A DNA stretch of 64,000 bases from Leifsonia shinshuensis. Lineage in GTDB: Bacteria > Actinomycetota > Actinomycetes > Actinomycetales > Microbacteriaceae. Of this stretch, positions 49,189-57,026 are shown one piece after another. Both the position numbers and the translations under genes were made by a program. Within the stretch, counting starts at the first letter, position 1. Every line of letters starts with the position of its first letter. Below the pieces are notes generated by a model, which was given only the letters and a program-made list of their open reading frames with translations, was not told where the DNA came from and searched no databases. The stretch covers positions 620,001 to 684,000 of the forward strand of contig NZ_JAVDVK010000001.1 of NCBI RefSeq assembly GCF_031456835.1. The letters run 5' to 3'.

Positions 49189-50462
49189 TGAGCGGCACGG
49201 CGGCATCTCCGCTGGCGGTTTCTCCTCTGGGGCGCGGGTTCGCCCGCCTGTGGACCGCGGCCATCGCGAGCAACCTCGCCGACGGTCTCGGGCGCACCGC
49301 CGTGCCGCTCATCGCCACGACGCTGACCCGCGACCCGGCGCTCATCGCCGGCGTCAGCGCGGTGACGTTCCTGCCGTGGCTGCTCTTCGGCATCCCGGCC
49401 GGGATGCTGCTCGACCGGGTCGACCGGCGGGTCGCGATGGCCGTCGCGAACTCGCTCCGCTTCGCCGTCGCCGCCCTGCTCGCCGTGCTGATCACGACGG
49501 ATGCCCTCACCATCTGGCTGCTCTACGCCTGCGTGCTGGCATTCGGGCTGGGGGAGACCGTCTTCGACAACGCGACGACGACCGTGGTGCCCGCGCTGGT
49601 GTCCCGCGATCAGCTGGATCGCGCGAACGGGCGGATGCAGTCGGCCGAGATCACCATCCAGAACTTCATCGCGACACCGGTCGCCGGGTTCCTGTTCGCC
49701 GTGGCCATCGTGCTGCCGGTGTGGCTCACCGGGGCGGGGTTCCTCATCGCGGGTCTCCTCGCGCTGACGATCCCGGCCGCCGCCGCCCACGCCGCACCGC
49801 GCGCGGGCGTCGCGGGAGAGAACGCCGTCAAGCGCCCGCCGCTGTCGGCCGTCATCCGCTTCCTCTGGGAGTACCGCTTCCTGCGCTGGATGATCGTGCT
49901 CACCTCGATCACCGCATCCGCGCTCGCCTTCGCGCAGGGCAGCGTCGTGCTGCTCCTGCTGCAGACCTTCAGCGTGCCGGCCGCCCTGATCGGCGTGGTC
50001 ACCGCGGCCATCGGCGTCGGCGCCCTGGTCGGAGCGCTCGTCTCCAGCCGCTTCGTCGTCCGCTTCGGCCGGGGCCAGGTGATGTTCTGGGCCATCCTCG
50101 TCAGCGGGGTCGGCATCCTGGGCGTCGGCCTCACCGCGAACGTCGGCGTCGCGATCGCCGCGTACGCGATCGGCGCCTTCGGCGTGGCCGTCTGGAACGT
50201 GCCGTGGGGCGCGCTCCGTCAGGCCGTCATCCCCGGCGACATGCTCGGGCGTGCGCTCGGCATCGTGCGCACCATCGGGTGGGGGCTCACCCCGATCGCC
50301 ACCGTCCTGGGCGGCTTCGTCGCCCGCATCGACCTCCGGCTGCCGTTCGTCATCGGCGGCGGGCTGGTGGTCGTCCTGACGCTCATCGCGTCCCGTCTCA
50401 TCCTGTCGGCGTCCGCTCAGGCGCCCGCCGCCGAACCCGTTCCGGAAGGACAACCGTCATGA
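49188..50462 (+). CDS. MFS transporter
   Basis: 424 residues, 12 membrane segments, motif A IPAGMLLDRVDRRVAMA. The segment TIWLLYACVLAFGLGETVFDNATTTVVPALVSRDQLDRANGRMQSAEITIQNF (in parts) closely follows the MFS protein at 1796, so the two are paralogues. It is a probable proton-driven drug or metabolite exporter with unknown substrate. Start and stop overlap the upstream regulator and the downstream small gene, indicating one three-gene operon under the ArsR-type protein. Confidence 0.88.
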   Translation: MSGTAASPLAVSPLGRGFARLWTAAIASNLADGLGRTAVPLIATTLTRDPALIAGVSAVTFLPWLLFGIPAGMLLDRVDRRVAMAVANSLRFAVAALLAVLITTDALTIWLLYACVLAFGLGETVFDNATTTVVPALVSRDQLDRANGRMQSAEITIQNFIATPVAGFLFAVAIVLPVWLTGAGFLIAGLLALTIPAAAAHAAPRAGVAGENAVKRPPLSAVIRFLWEYRFLRWMIVLTSITASALAFAQGSVVLLLLQTFSVPAALIGVVTAAIGVGALVGALVSSRFVVRFGRGQVMFWAILVSGVGILGVGLTANVGVAIAAYAIGAFGVAVWNVPWGALRQAVIPGDMLGRALGIVRTIGWGLTPIATVLGGFVARIDLRLPFVIGGGLVVVLTLIASRLILSASAQAPAAEPVPEGQPS

Positions 50463-50644
50463 CCGCCGTCCTCGTCCCCGTGCACCGTCCGCTCACCCAC
50501 CGCGTCGCCGTCCGCCTCGGCCGGGCGCTGACCGCCTGGGGAGACCGTCCGCCCGCCCGCGATCTGCGTCACGCCGAGCGTGTCGCCCGCATCGAGGGCA
50601 CGCGCGACACCGCCGCCCGGATGCTGCCGCAGCTCCCGCGGTGA
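50459..50644 (+). CDS. Small basic protein coupled to the MFS gene
   Basis: 61 residues (MTAVLVPVHRPLTHRVAVRLGRALTAWGDRPP start, then RDLRHAERVARIEGTRDTAARM). Not recognised as a named family. It is arginine-rich, amphipathic and without a membrane segment. Its ATG overlaps the MFS stop (ATGA), which argues for real, coupled translation. Short arginine-rich ORFs like this follow MFS genes in several actinobacteria in my experience of such loci; function unknown. Confidence 0.55.
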   Translation: MTAVLVPVHRPLTHRVAVRLGRALTAWGDRPPARDLRHAERVARIEGTRDTAARMLPQLPR

Positions 50645-50663
50645 CCCTGTCGCCGCGAGGGTG

Positions 50664-50936
50664 CTAGGCCTCGTCCTCGTCGTAGTCCGACGCGTCGGCC
50701 TCGATCTGCTGCGTGATGGTGGCCGAGTCCTCCTGCGGGTTGTAGCGGATCTCGGTGCCGTCGTCGAGCGAGACGACCGGTTTGCCCTCGAGCCAGGTGA
50801 GCGTCCAGCTCCAGCCGGTGGTCTCGACATCGGTGGCGACGAGCTCCTCCTCGACCGTCTGCACCGCGTAGGCGACGACCTCGGGCAGGGAGGAGGGCGC
50901 CGCCTCGCCGACGGCCCAGCGCGTGCCGAGCTGCAT
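50664..50936 (-). CDS. Small acidic hypothetical protein
   Basis: 90 residues: MQLGTRWAVGEAAPSSLPEVVAYAVQTVEEEL, then TTGWSWTLTWLEGKPVVSLDDGTEIRYN and an acidic tail ending DASDYDEDEA. Family not recognised; it is globular and soluble by composition. Its ATG overlaps the stop of the GNAT gene by one base (TGATG), so it ends the valS-GNAT-GNAT-hypothetical cluster and is probably co-translated. Confidence 0.7.
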   Translation of the reverse strand: MQLGTRWAVGEAAPSSLPEVVAYAVQTVEEELVATDVETTGWSWTLTWLEGKPVVSLDDGTEIRYNPQEDSATITQQIEADASDYDEDEA

Positions 50937-51421
50937 CAGGCGCGTCCCGCCTCGGTCGTGGCCGTGGCGTTCGCCTTGGCGAGGTCGATCTCGTAGGTCA
51001 ACCAGGAGGTGCGCTCCGCGACCGAGTCGTAGAGCTGCTGGGCGGTCTGGTTGTCGTGGGCGGTGATCCACTGCACGACCCCGAGCCCGCGCTCCTCGGC
51101 GATCGACCGCGCCTTCTGCAGCAGCGCGCTGCCGACGCCCTTGGTGCGCTCGTCCTCGACGACGAACAGGTCGTCGATGAAGAGGCCGCGGTCGCCCTCC
51201 AGCGGACGGGCGAACTCGCGCACGTGGGCGAGGCCCACGATGCGGTCGCCGTCGACGGCGACGTAGCCGCTCTCCTCGTGCTCGGGAGCCGTCAGCCACG
51301 ACCACAGGACGAGCGCCTTCTGGTCGGTCAGCTGGGTGTCGTAGAACTCCGCGTACTTCGCGTACACGTCGAGCCAGGCGAAGAAATCGCCGTCCTTGAC
51401 CGGTCGAACCTCGATCGACAT
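50936..51421 (-). CDS. GNAT-family N-acetyltransferase, first of a tandem pair
   Basis: 161 residues. The acetyl-CoA-binding core is seen in GYVAVDGDRIVGLAHVREF, LFIDDLFVVEDERTKGVGSALLQKARSIAEERGLGVVQWITAHDNQTAQQLYDSV (motif A, RxxGxG replaced by TKGVGS). The substrate is unknown; amine or antibiotic acetylation is typical of the family. The ATG at 51421 follows GGAGGA. By eye it matches its neighbour at 51492 at about half of positions, so the pair arose by tandem duplication. Confidence 0.88.
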   Translation of the reverse strand: MSIEVRPVKDGDFFAWLDVYAKYAEFYDTQLTDQKALVLWSWLTAPEHEESGYVAVDGDRIVGLAHVREFARPLEGDRGLFIDDLFVVEDERTKGVGSALLQKARSIAEERGLGVVQWITAHDNQTAQQLYDSVAERTSWLTYEIDLAKANATATTEAGRA

Positions 51422-51491
51422 GGATTCCTCCGTTCGCGTTTCGCGCCCGGCTGCGAGTCCGGTGCGTGTTCCGACCATATAACGGTCCCGT

Positions 51492-51938
51492 TCAGGGGAC
51501 GAGATCGTAGGTGACCCACCTGGTCTTCTGAGCGAACTTGTCGTAGAGGCGGCGGGCGGTCTCGTTGTCCTTCGCCGTGATCCAGCGGACGACCGACAGA
51601 CCGCGCTCGCGCGCTGCCTCGCGCACCGCTTCGAGGAGGGCGGAGCCGGCTCCCGCGCCGCGTGCGTCGGGGCTCACGAACAGGTCGTCGAGGTAGAGGC
51701 CCTTGCTGCCGTCGAGGGGACGGACGAACTCGCGCACGTGCGCCAGCCCGATCGGGGTGCCCTCCTCGTCGACGGCGAAGTACGCCTCGAGCTCGTTCTC
51801 CGGGTCGGAGATCCAGCTCCACACCAGGAGCGCCTTCTCGTCGGTGACGGGGCTGTCGTAGAACTCGCCGTAGCCGACGTAGAGGTCGAGCCAGGTGAAG
51901 AATTCGTTGTCCTGGACTCCTCGGACGGTGATGGTCAT
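51492..51938 (-). CDS. GNAT-family N-acetyltransferase, second of a tandem pair
   Basis: 148 residues: TITVRGVQDNEFFTWLDLYVGYGEFYDSPVTDEKALLVWSWI, then LYLDDLFVSPDARGAGAGSALLEAVREAARERGLSVVRWITAKDNETARRLYDKFAQ. Motif A is RGAGAG, a more canonical form than in the paralogue next door. Its ATG overlaps the valS stop (ATGA), so it is translationally coupled to the tRNA synthetase. Acceptor substrate unknown. Confidence 0.88.
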   Translation of the reverse strand: MTITVRGVQDNEFFTWLDLYVGYGEFYDSPVTDEKALLVWSWISDPENELEAYFAVDEEGTPIGLAHVREFVRPLDGSKGLYLDDLFVSPDARGAGAGSALLEAVREAARERGLSVVRWITAKDNETARRLYDKFAQKTRWVTYDLVP

Positions 51939-54553
51939 CGTTCCTCCTCGGTCGGGGCCGCGGCGAGCAGGATATCGGTCACCTGCAGCTCGTCGGCGGA
52001 GGCGAACCGCAGGTCGGCGATTCTGCCCACCGAGCGGAGGTCGCCCGCGGCGGACTCGACGGCGGCGATCTCCGCGGCCGGACCGGCGATGACGGCCGAG
52101 TCGACCGGGGTGCGCTGGGACGCCTTGGCGGCGGTCTTGGCGCCGCGGATGCCGGTGAGCGCGCGGCCGACGATCGCGAGGACCTCGCGGTCGGCGCTCC
52201 AGTCGAGGGCGACCTCGGTCGCCACCGGCCACGGCGCCACGTGCACCGAGCCCTCCTCGGACCAGCTCCACGCCTCCTCGGCCGCGAACGGCAGCACCGG
52301 CGCGAACAGGCGGAGGAACGTCGAGAGCGCGACACGGAGTGCGACGACGGCCGAGGCCTGCTCTTCGCCCGCCTCGCCGTAGGCGCGCTCCTTCACGAGC
52401 TCCAGGTAGTCGTCGCAGAACGTCCAGAAGAACGGCTCGACGATCTCCAGCGCCCGCGAATGCTCGTAGTTCTCGAGAGCCGTGGTGGCGTCGGCGACGA
52501 CAGCCGCGAGGTTCTGCAGCATGCTGCGGTCGAGCGGGCTGGTGACCCGGTCGAGGTCGAGCGAGGCGGGGGCCTCGAAGCCGAGGATGAACTTCGCCGC
52601 GTTGAGCAGCTTGATCGCCAGACGGCGGCCGATCTTGATCTGGGTCGGGTTCTGCGGGTCGAACGCCGCGTCCGTGCCGAGCTTGCTCGACGCGGCCCAG
52701 TAGCGCACCGCGTCCGAGCCGTGACGCTCCAGGATGTCGGCGGGCGTCACCACGTTGCCCTTCGACTTCGACATCTTCTTGCGGTCGGGGTCGACGATGA
52801 AGCCGGAGAGGGCGGCGTTGCGCCACGGGGCGACATCCGCCTCGAGCTTCGCGCGCAGGAGGGTCGAGAACAGCCAGGTGCGGATGATGTCCTGACCCTG
52901 GGGGCGCAGGTCGTACGGGAAGACGGCGCCGAAGAGCTCGTCGTCGCGCATCCACCCGCCGGCGAGTTGCGGGGTCAGCGAGGACGTCATCCACGTGTCC
53001 ATCACGTCGTGCTCGCCGACGAAGCCGCCGGCCTGCCCGCGCTGGGCCTCGTCGAAGCCGGGCGCTGTGTCGGACGACGGGTCGACCGGCAGCGACTCCT
53101 CGGAGGGGAGGATCGGCTGGTCGAACAGCGGGTTGCCGTCCGCGTCGAGCGGGTACCAGACGGGGATCGGAACGCCGAAGAAGCGCTGGCGCGAGATGAG
53201 CCAGTCGCCGGTGAGGCCGTTCACCCAGTTCTCGTAGCGGATGCGCATGAAGTCGGGGTGCCAGTCGATCTCGCGGCCGAGCTCGATGAGTCGCGCGCGC
53301 AGCTCCTCGTCACGGGCGCCGTTCTTCACGTACCACTGGCGGGTCGAGACGATCTCGAGCGGCTTGTCGCCCTTCTCGAAGAACTTCACCGGGTGCTGGA
53401 TGGGCTTGGGCTCGCCCTCGAGGTCGCCGGAGGCGCGCAGCAGCTCCACGACCGCCTGCTTCGCCGAGAACACGGTCTTGCCGGCCAGCTGGGCGTACGC
53501 CTCCTTGCCGGCCTCCGAGGTGATCACCGCGGGCGGCTCGGGCAGGATGCGGCCGTCGAAGCCGATGATCGCGCGGTTCGGCAGGTCGAGCTCGCGCCAC
53601 CAGGTGACGTCGGTGATGTCGCCGAAGGTGCAGATCATCGCGATGCCCGATCCCTTGTCCGGCTGCGCCAGGTGGTGAGCGACCACGGGGACTTCGACGT
53701 CGAACAGGGGCGTGCGCACCGTCGTGCCGAACAGCGGCTGGTACCGCTCGTCGTCGGGATGCGCGACCAGCGCCACGCAGGCGGGAAGGAGCTCCGGACG
53801 GGTCGTCTCGATGTACACCGGGCCGTCGGCGCTGTGGAAGGCGACGCGGTGGTACGCGCTCGGCTGCTCGCGGTCCTCCAGCTCGGCCTGGGCGACGGCG
53901 GTGCGGAAGGTGATGTCCCACAGCGTCGGCGCCTGCGCCTGGTACGCCTCGCCGCGCGCGATGTTGCGCAGGAACGCCAGCTGGGAGGTGCGGATCGAGT
54001 CGCGTCCGATGGTGCGGTAGGTCTGCGACCAGTCGACGGAGAGGCCGAGCGTGCGCCAGAGCGCCTCGAACTGCTTCTCGTCCTCCTCGGTCAGCCGCTC
54101 ACAGAGCTCGATGAAGTTGCGGCGCGAGATCGGCTTCTGGTCCGCCGCCTTCGTGCTCTTGTTGTCGCCGCCCTCGAAGGGAGGTGTGAAGTCGGGCTCG
54201 TAGGGGAGCGACGGGTCGCAGCGCACGCCGTAGTAGTTCTGGACGCGGCGCTCGGTCGGCAGGCCGTTATCGTCCCAGCCCATCGGGTAGAACACCTTCC
54301 GGCCGCGCATGCGGTGGAACCGGGCGATCACGTCCGTGTGCGTGTAGCTGAAGACGTGTCCGATGTGCAGCGACCCGGAGGCGGTCGGCGGCGGGGTGTC
54401 GATCGAGTACACGCCGTCACGGCCGGCGGCCAGGGCGCCCTCGCGGTCGAACAGGAAGGTGCCGTCCTGCTGCCAGCGGTCACCCCACTTCGACTCGAGG
54501 CCCTCCAGTGCGGGCTTGTCCGGAACGCGAGCGGCGGGCGTGTTCTCGCTCAT
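51935..54553 (-). CDS. valS: Valine--tRNA ligase
   Basis: 872 residues. Class I synthetase: SLHIGHVFSYTHTD contains HIGH, KKMSKSKGNVVTPADILERHG contains KMSKS, with a CP1 editing domain between (YIETTRPELLPACVALVAHPDDERY). The N-terminus RVPDKPALEGLESKWGDRWQQDGTFLFDR and the segment VFYPMGWDDNGLPTERRVQNYYGVRCDPS (in parts) are typical of the actinobacterial ValRS. The ATG at 54553 follows GGAGG. It heads a cluster with two GNAT genes and an acidic hypothetical gene, joined by short overlaps or small gaps. Confidence 0.96.
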   Translation of the reverse strand: MSENTPAARVPDKPALEGLESKWGDRWQQDGTFLFDREGALAAGRDGVYSIDTPPPTASGSLHIGHVFSYTHTDVIARFHRMRGRKVFYPMGWDDNGLPTERRVQNYYGVRCDPSLPYEPDFTPPFEGGDNKSTKAADQKPISRRNFIELCERLTEEDEKQFEALWRTLGLSVDWSQTYRTIGRDSIRTSQLAFLRNIARGEAYQAQAPTLWDITFRTAVAQAELEDREQPSAYHRVAFHSADGPVYIETTRPELLPACVALVAHPDDERYQPLFGTTVRTPLFDVEVPVVAHHLAQPDKGSGIAMICTFGDITDVTWWRELDLPNRAIIGFDGRILPEPPAVITSEAGKEAYAQLAGKTVFSAKQAVVELLRASGDLEGEPKPIQHPVKFFEKGDKPLEIVSTRQWYVKNGARDEELRARLIELGREIDWHPDFMRIRYENWVNGLTGDWLISRQRFFGVPIPVWYPLDADGNPLFDQPILPSEESLPVDPSSDTAPGFDEAQRGQAGGFVGEHDVMDTWMTSSLTPQLAGGWMRDDELFGAVFPYDLRPQGQDIIRTWLFSTLLRAKLEADVAPWRNAALSGFIVDPDRKKMSKSKGNVVTPADILERHGSDAVRYWAASSKLGTDAAFDPQNPTQIKIGRRLAIKLLNAAKFILGFEAPASLDLDRVTSPLDRSMLQNLAAVVADATTALENYEHSRALEIVEPFFWTFCDDYLELVKERAYGEAGEEQASAVVALRVALSTFLRLFAPVLPFAAEEAWSWSEEGSVHVAPWPVATEVALDWSADREVLAIVGRALTGIRGAKTAAKASQRTPVDSAVIAGPAAEIAAVESAAGDLRSVGRIADLRFASADELQVTDILLAAAPTEEER

Positions 54554-54672
54554 GGGGGTCCTCCGAGTCGATATGTGCGGCACCGTGTCCACGGGGTGCC
54601 TGAGTGTAGGGATCCCCTCCAGCGTACCGAAACCCGGGGGCGGACGCGTCGGACGACGCGTCCGCCCGTTCG

Positions 54673-55995
54673 TCAGACCTCGTCGATGATCGGCTTACGG
54701 CGCGCGGCGAAGAGGGCCGCGACCAGGGTGATCAGCGACATGACGGCCAGGACGATGCCGGGGTGCCACCAGGCGTTCCCGGTCGCCTGCCCGAAGATCA
54801 GCGTGAGCGCCGGGACGAACGAGGTGACCAGCGCCGCGAGGCTGTAGGCGACGGAGAGACCGCTGTAGCGGACCTCGCTCGGGAAGAGGTCCGACATCAG
54901 TCCGCCGAGGCCCGCCCACGACAGGGTGGGCAGGATGCCGCCGATGATCATGCTGCCGACGAGCACGGCGAAGGAGGCGGACTGCAGCAGGAAGTACATC
55001 GGGAACGCGACCAGCAGCGTCCCGACCGCGCCGATCGCGACGACGCGCGCCGACCCGATCCGGGTCGCCCACAGGCCGAAGAGCGGGATGGTGACGAGCT
55101 GCAGCAGGCCGCCGATGGTCGTGGCGACCAGCAGGTCCTGGTACTTGAAGCCCAGCACCGCGGTGCCGTAGTCCACCATGTAGGTGTTCATGAGCGAGTA
55201 GGAGCCGATGCCGAGCACGGCCGCGCCGATGGCGATGACGAAGCCGGTCGGCGCCTTGCGGAACACGTCGACGACGGGGAAACGGTCACGCTGGCCGGTC
55301 TCCAGCAGCTTCCGGAAGACCGGGGTCTCGTCGATCGACCACCGCAGGTAGAGCGACACGAGCAGCAGCGGGAACGCGGTCAGGAACGGGATGCGCCATC
55401 CCCACGCCGCGATGTCGGCCGACGACATGCTCAGGGTGAGCACGATGAACACGACGGCGCTCAGGATGGAGCCCACCGGCGAGCCGAGCTGGGGGAGGGC
55501 CGCGTAGAAGCCCCGGCGCTTCGGGTTCGCGTACTCGGTCGCGAGGAGGATCGAGCCGCCCCACTCGCCGCCGACCGAGAAGCCCTGCACGAGGCGGAGG
55601 AGGACGATCGCGATCGCGCCGAACCATCCCGCCGCCTGGTAGGTGGGCAGCACGCCGACGAGACCGGTGCTGAGGCCCATGAGCAGGATGGTGATGAGCA
55701 GCGTCGGGCGCCGGCCGATCCGGTCGCCGAGGTTGCCGAACACGACTGCGCCGATCGGGCGGATGACGAAGCCGGCGGCGATCGCCAGGAACCCGGCCAG
55801 CGCCCCGCCGAAGGTTCCGAGCGGCGCGAAGAAGAGCGGGCCGACGAAGAACGCCGCGAAGTACGCGTAGAGGTAGAAGTCGTACGACTCGAGCGCCGTG
55901 CCGACGAACGACGCGATGGTGACGCGCCGCGCGGTGCCCGGGGTGATTCCCGGGCGGTCGGTCTCGCTGCGGACGGGGGCTGTGGTGGTAGTCAC
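54673..55995 (-). CDS. MHS-family MFS transporter
   Basis: 440 residues, GTG start with GAAGGA upstream. The metabolite:H+ symporter signature is strong: TIASFVGTALESYDFYLYAYFAAFF at the first helix, motif A GNLGDRIGRRPTLL, and RLVQGFSVGGEWGGSILLATEYANPKRRGFYAALPQLG (in parts). Relatives import shikimate, proline/betaine, dicarboxylates or aromatic acids; the substrate here is unknown. It is divergent from a TetR regulator at 56062 with a perfect operator-like palindrome between, so it is probably repressed by it. Confidence 0.92.
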   Translation of the reverse strand: MTTTTAPVRSETDRPGITPGTARRVTIASFVGTALESYDFYLYAYFAAFFVGPLFFAPLGTFGGALAGFLAIAAGFVIRPIGAVVFGNLGDRIGRRPTLLITILLMGLSTGLVGVLPTYQAAGWFGAIAIVLLRLVQGFSVGGEWGGSILLATEYANPKRRGFYAALPQLGSPVGSILSAVVFIVLTLSMSSADIAAWGWRIPFLTAFPLLLVSLYLRWSIDETPVFRKLLETGQRDRFPVVDVFRKAPTGFVIAIGAAVLGIGSYSLMNTYMVDYGTAVLGFKYQDLLVATTIGGLLQLVTIPLFGLWATRIGSARVVAIGAVGTLLVAFPMYFLLQSASFAVLVGSMIIGGILPTLSWAGLGGLMSDLFPSEVRYSGLSVAYSLAALVTSFVPALTLIFGQATGNAWWHPGIVLAVMSLITLVAALFAARRKPIIDEV

Positions 55996-56022
55996 GGGAG
56001 TCCTTCGGAGGTGAATAGTATG

Positions 56023-56035
56023 TGGACCGGGTCCA
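56023..56035. promoter_or_regulatory. TetR-type operator candidate
   Basis: A perfect 13-bp palindrome TGGACC-G-GGTCCA lies in the 66-bp gap between the MHS transporter and the TetR gene, close to a TATG/AATAAT AT-rich stretch that could hold both promoters. Size and symmetry suit a TetR dimer. Confidence 0.75.
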
Positions 56036-56061
56036 ATAATGGCACGAGAAGGGAACGCCGC

Positions 56062-56703
56062 ATGCCGCAGCCGCATTCCCCGGGCACATCCGCCGGGGCG
56101 GGAGCCCGCGCCTCCGGCAGCGGACGGCCCCGCTCGTCGTCGCGTGCGATGCTCGCCGAGGCGGCTGCGGAGCTGTTCCTCGAGCAGACGTACGCGGGCA
56201 CCACGGTCGACGACATCGCCCGCCGGGCGGGGGTCAGCCGGGCCACCTTCTTCAACTACGTCGGCTCGAAGAGCGACCTGCTCTGGCTCGAGGTCGACGA
56301 GGCGCTCGCCGCCTTCGACACGACCGTGGCATCCGTCCCCGCTGATCTGGCGCCGATGGATGCGGTGCTCGACGCGGTCACCCGCCTCGCCGACGCGTTC
56401 GGCCCCGGACGCCTCCCGCTCGCGGTCACGCAGGTCGACCTCATGGGCACGGATGCGGAGCTGCAGGCCTCGGCGCTGCCGCGCTTCCTCGCGCTGGTGC
56501 GGAGGCTGGAGGCGTTCATCGCCGCCCGGGCCGGCCTGCCGTCCGACGCCCTCCTCCCGCGCGCCGCCGCGACCGCGGTCGTCGGCGCCGCGGTCTCGGC
56601 CGCTGCTGCCTGGGCCCGCGCGGGCGTGCGCCGTGGCCCGCTCACCCCGCTCGTGCGGACGGCCGTCGCCCCCGTCTGCGCCGGCTACGCCCCCGTCCTC
56701 TGA
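56062..56703 (+). CDS. TetR-family transcriptional regulator
   Basis: 213 residues. The N-terminal HTH is RAMLAEAAAELFLEQTYAGTTVDDIARRAGVSRATFFNYVGSKSDLLWLEVDEAL, typical TetR; the rest is an alpha-helical ligand-binding and dimerisation domain. It probably represses the divergent MHS transporter until a substrate-like effector binds. AAGGGA precedes the ATG; an in-frame ATG upstream would overlap the operator. It is followed directly by intergenic repeat copy 3. Confidence 0.92.
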   Translation: MPQPHSPGTSAGAGARASGSGRPRSSSRAMLAEAAAELFLEQTYAGTTVDDIARRAGVSRATFFNYVGSKSDLLWLEVDEALAAFDTTVASVPADLAPMDAVLDAVTRLADAFGPGRLPLAVTQVDLMGTDAELQASALPRFLALVRRLEAFIAARAGLPSDALLPRAAATAVVGAAVSAAAAWARAGVRRGPLTPLVRTAVAPVCAGYAPVL

Positions 56704-56773
56704 GCGACTGCGGTCGTTCGTCGCCTCTGCGGCCGGTCGCGCAGGCGCAGACGTTCCGGGACGCGGCAGTCGC
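56704..56773. repeat. Intergenic palindromic repeat, GCAGACGTT family, copy 3
   Basis: It begins right after the TetR stop. The outer 8-bp arms GCGACTGC (56704-56711) and GCAGTCGC (56766-56773) are perfect; inside are CGTTCGTCGCC and GGCGCAGACGTTCCGGGACG. It is related to the copies at 3739-3808 and 38885-38950. Confidence 0.7.
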
Positions 56774-56811
56774 GGCCGGCCGCCCACAAGCGGCGGCGGA
56801 GCCGGTAGGAT

Positions 56812-57006
56812 GGAGGGCACAGACAGCGACCCGGGTATCGCCGGCGAGTCTTCGGAAGAACGGCGCGCAGCGCTCAGTAGAACCGAACGGGTACGGCCCG
56901 TCACAGCCGCGAGATGAGTGGCCCTCCCCGGCGACGGAGGCGGAGCGGGCAAGCGGGGTGGTACCGCGACGGGCGTGAGAGCGTCCGGCGTCCTCGTGCA
57001 GCACGT
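56812..57006 (+). promoter_or_regulatory. T-box riboswitch of ileS (translational type)
   Basis: The 323-bp gap before ileS holds the T-box core GCGGGGTGGTACCGCG (56953-56968) with the TGGT bulge that reads the uncharged tRNA 3' end, and an upstream stem I carrying the specifier ATC (56837-56839, isoleucine codon). Downstream GCGTCC-GGCGTCCTCGTGCAG and the AGGAGAG ribosome-binding site fit a sequestrator that controls translation, as known for actinobacterial ileS. No intrinsic terminator is seen. Exact ends are approximate. Confidence 0.88.
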
Positions 57007-57026
57007 GAGAATCTGCCAGGAGAGAG

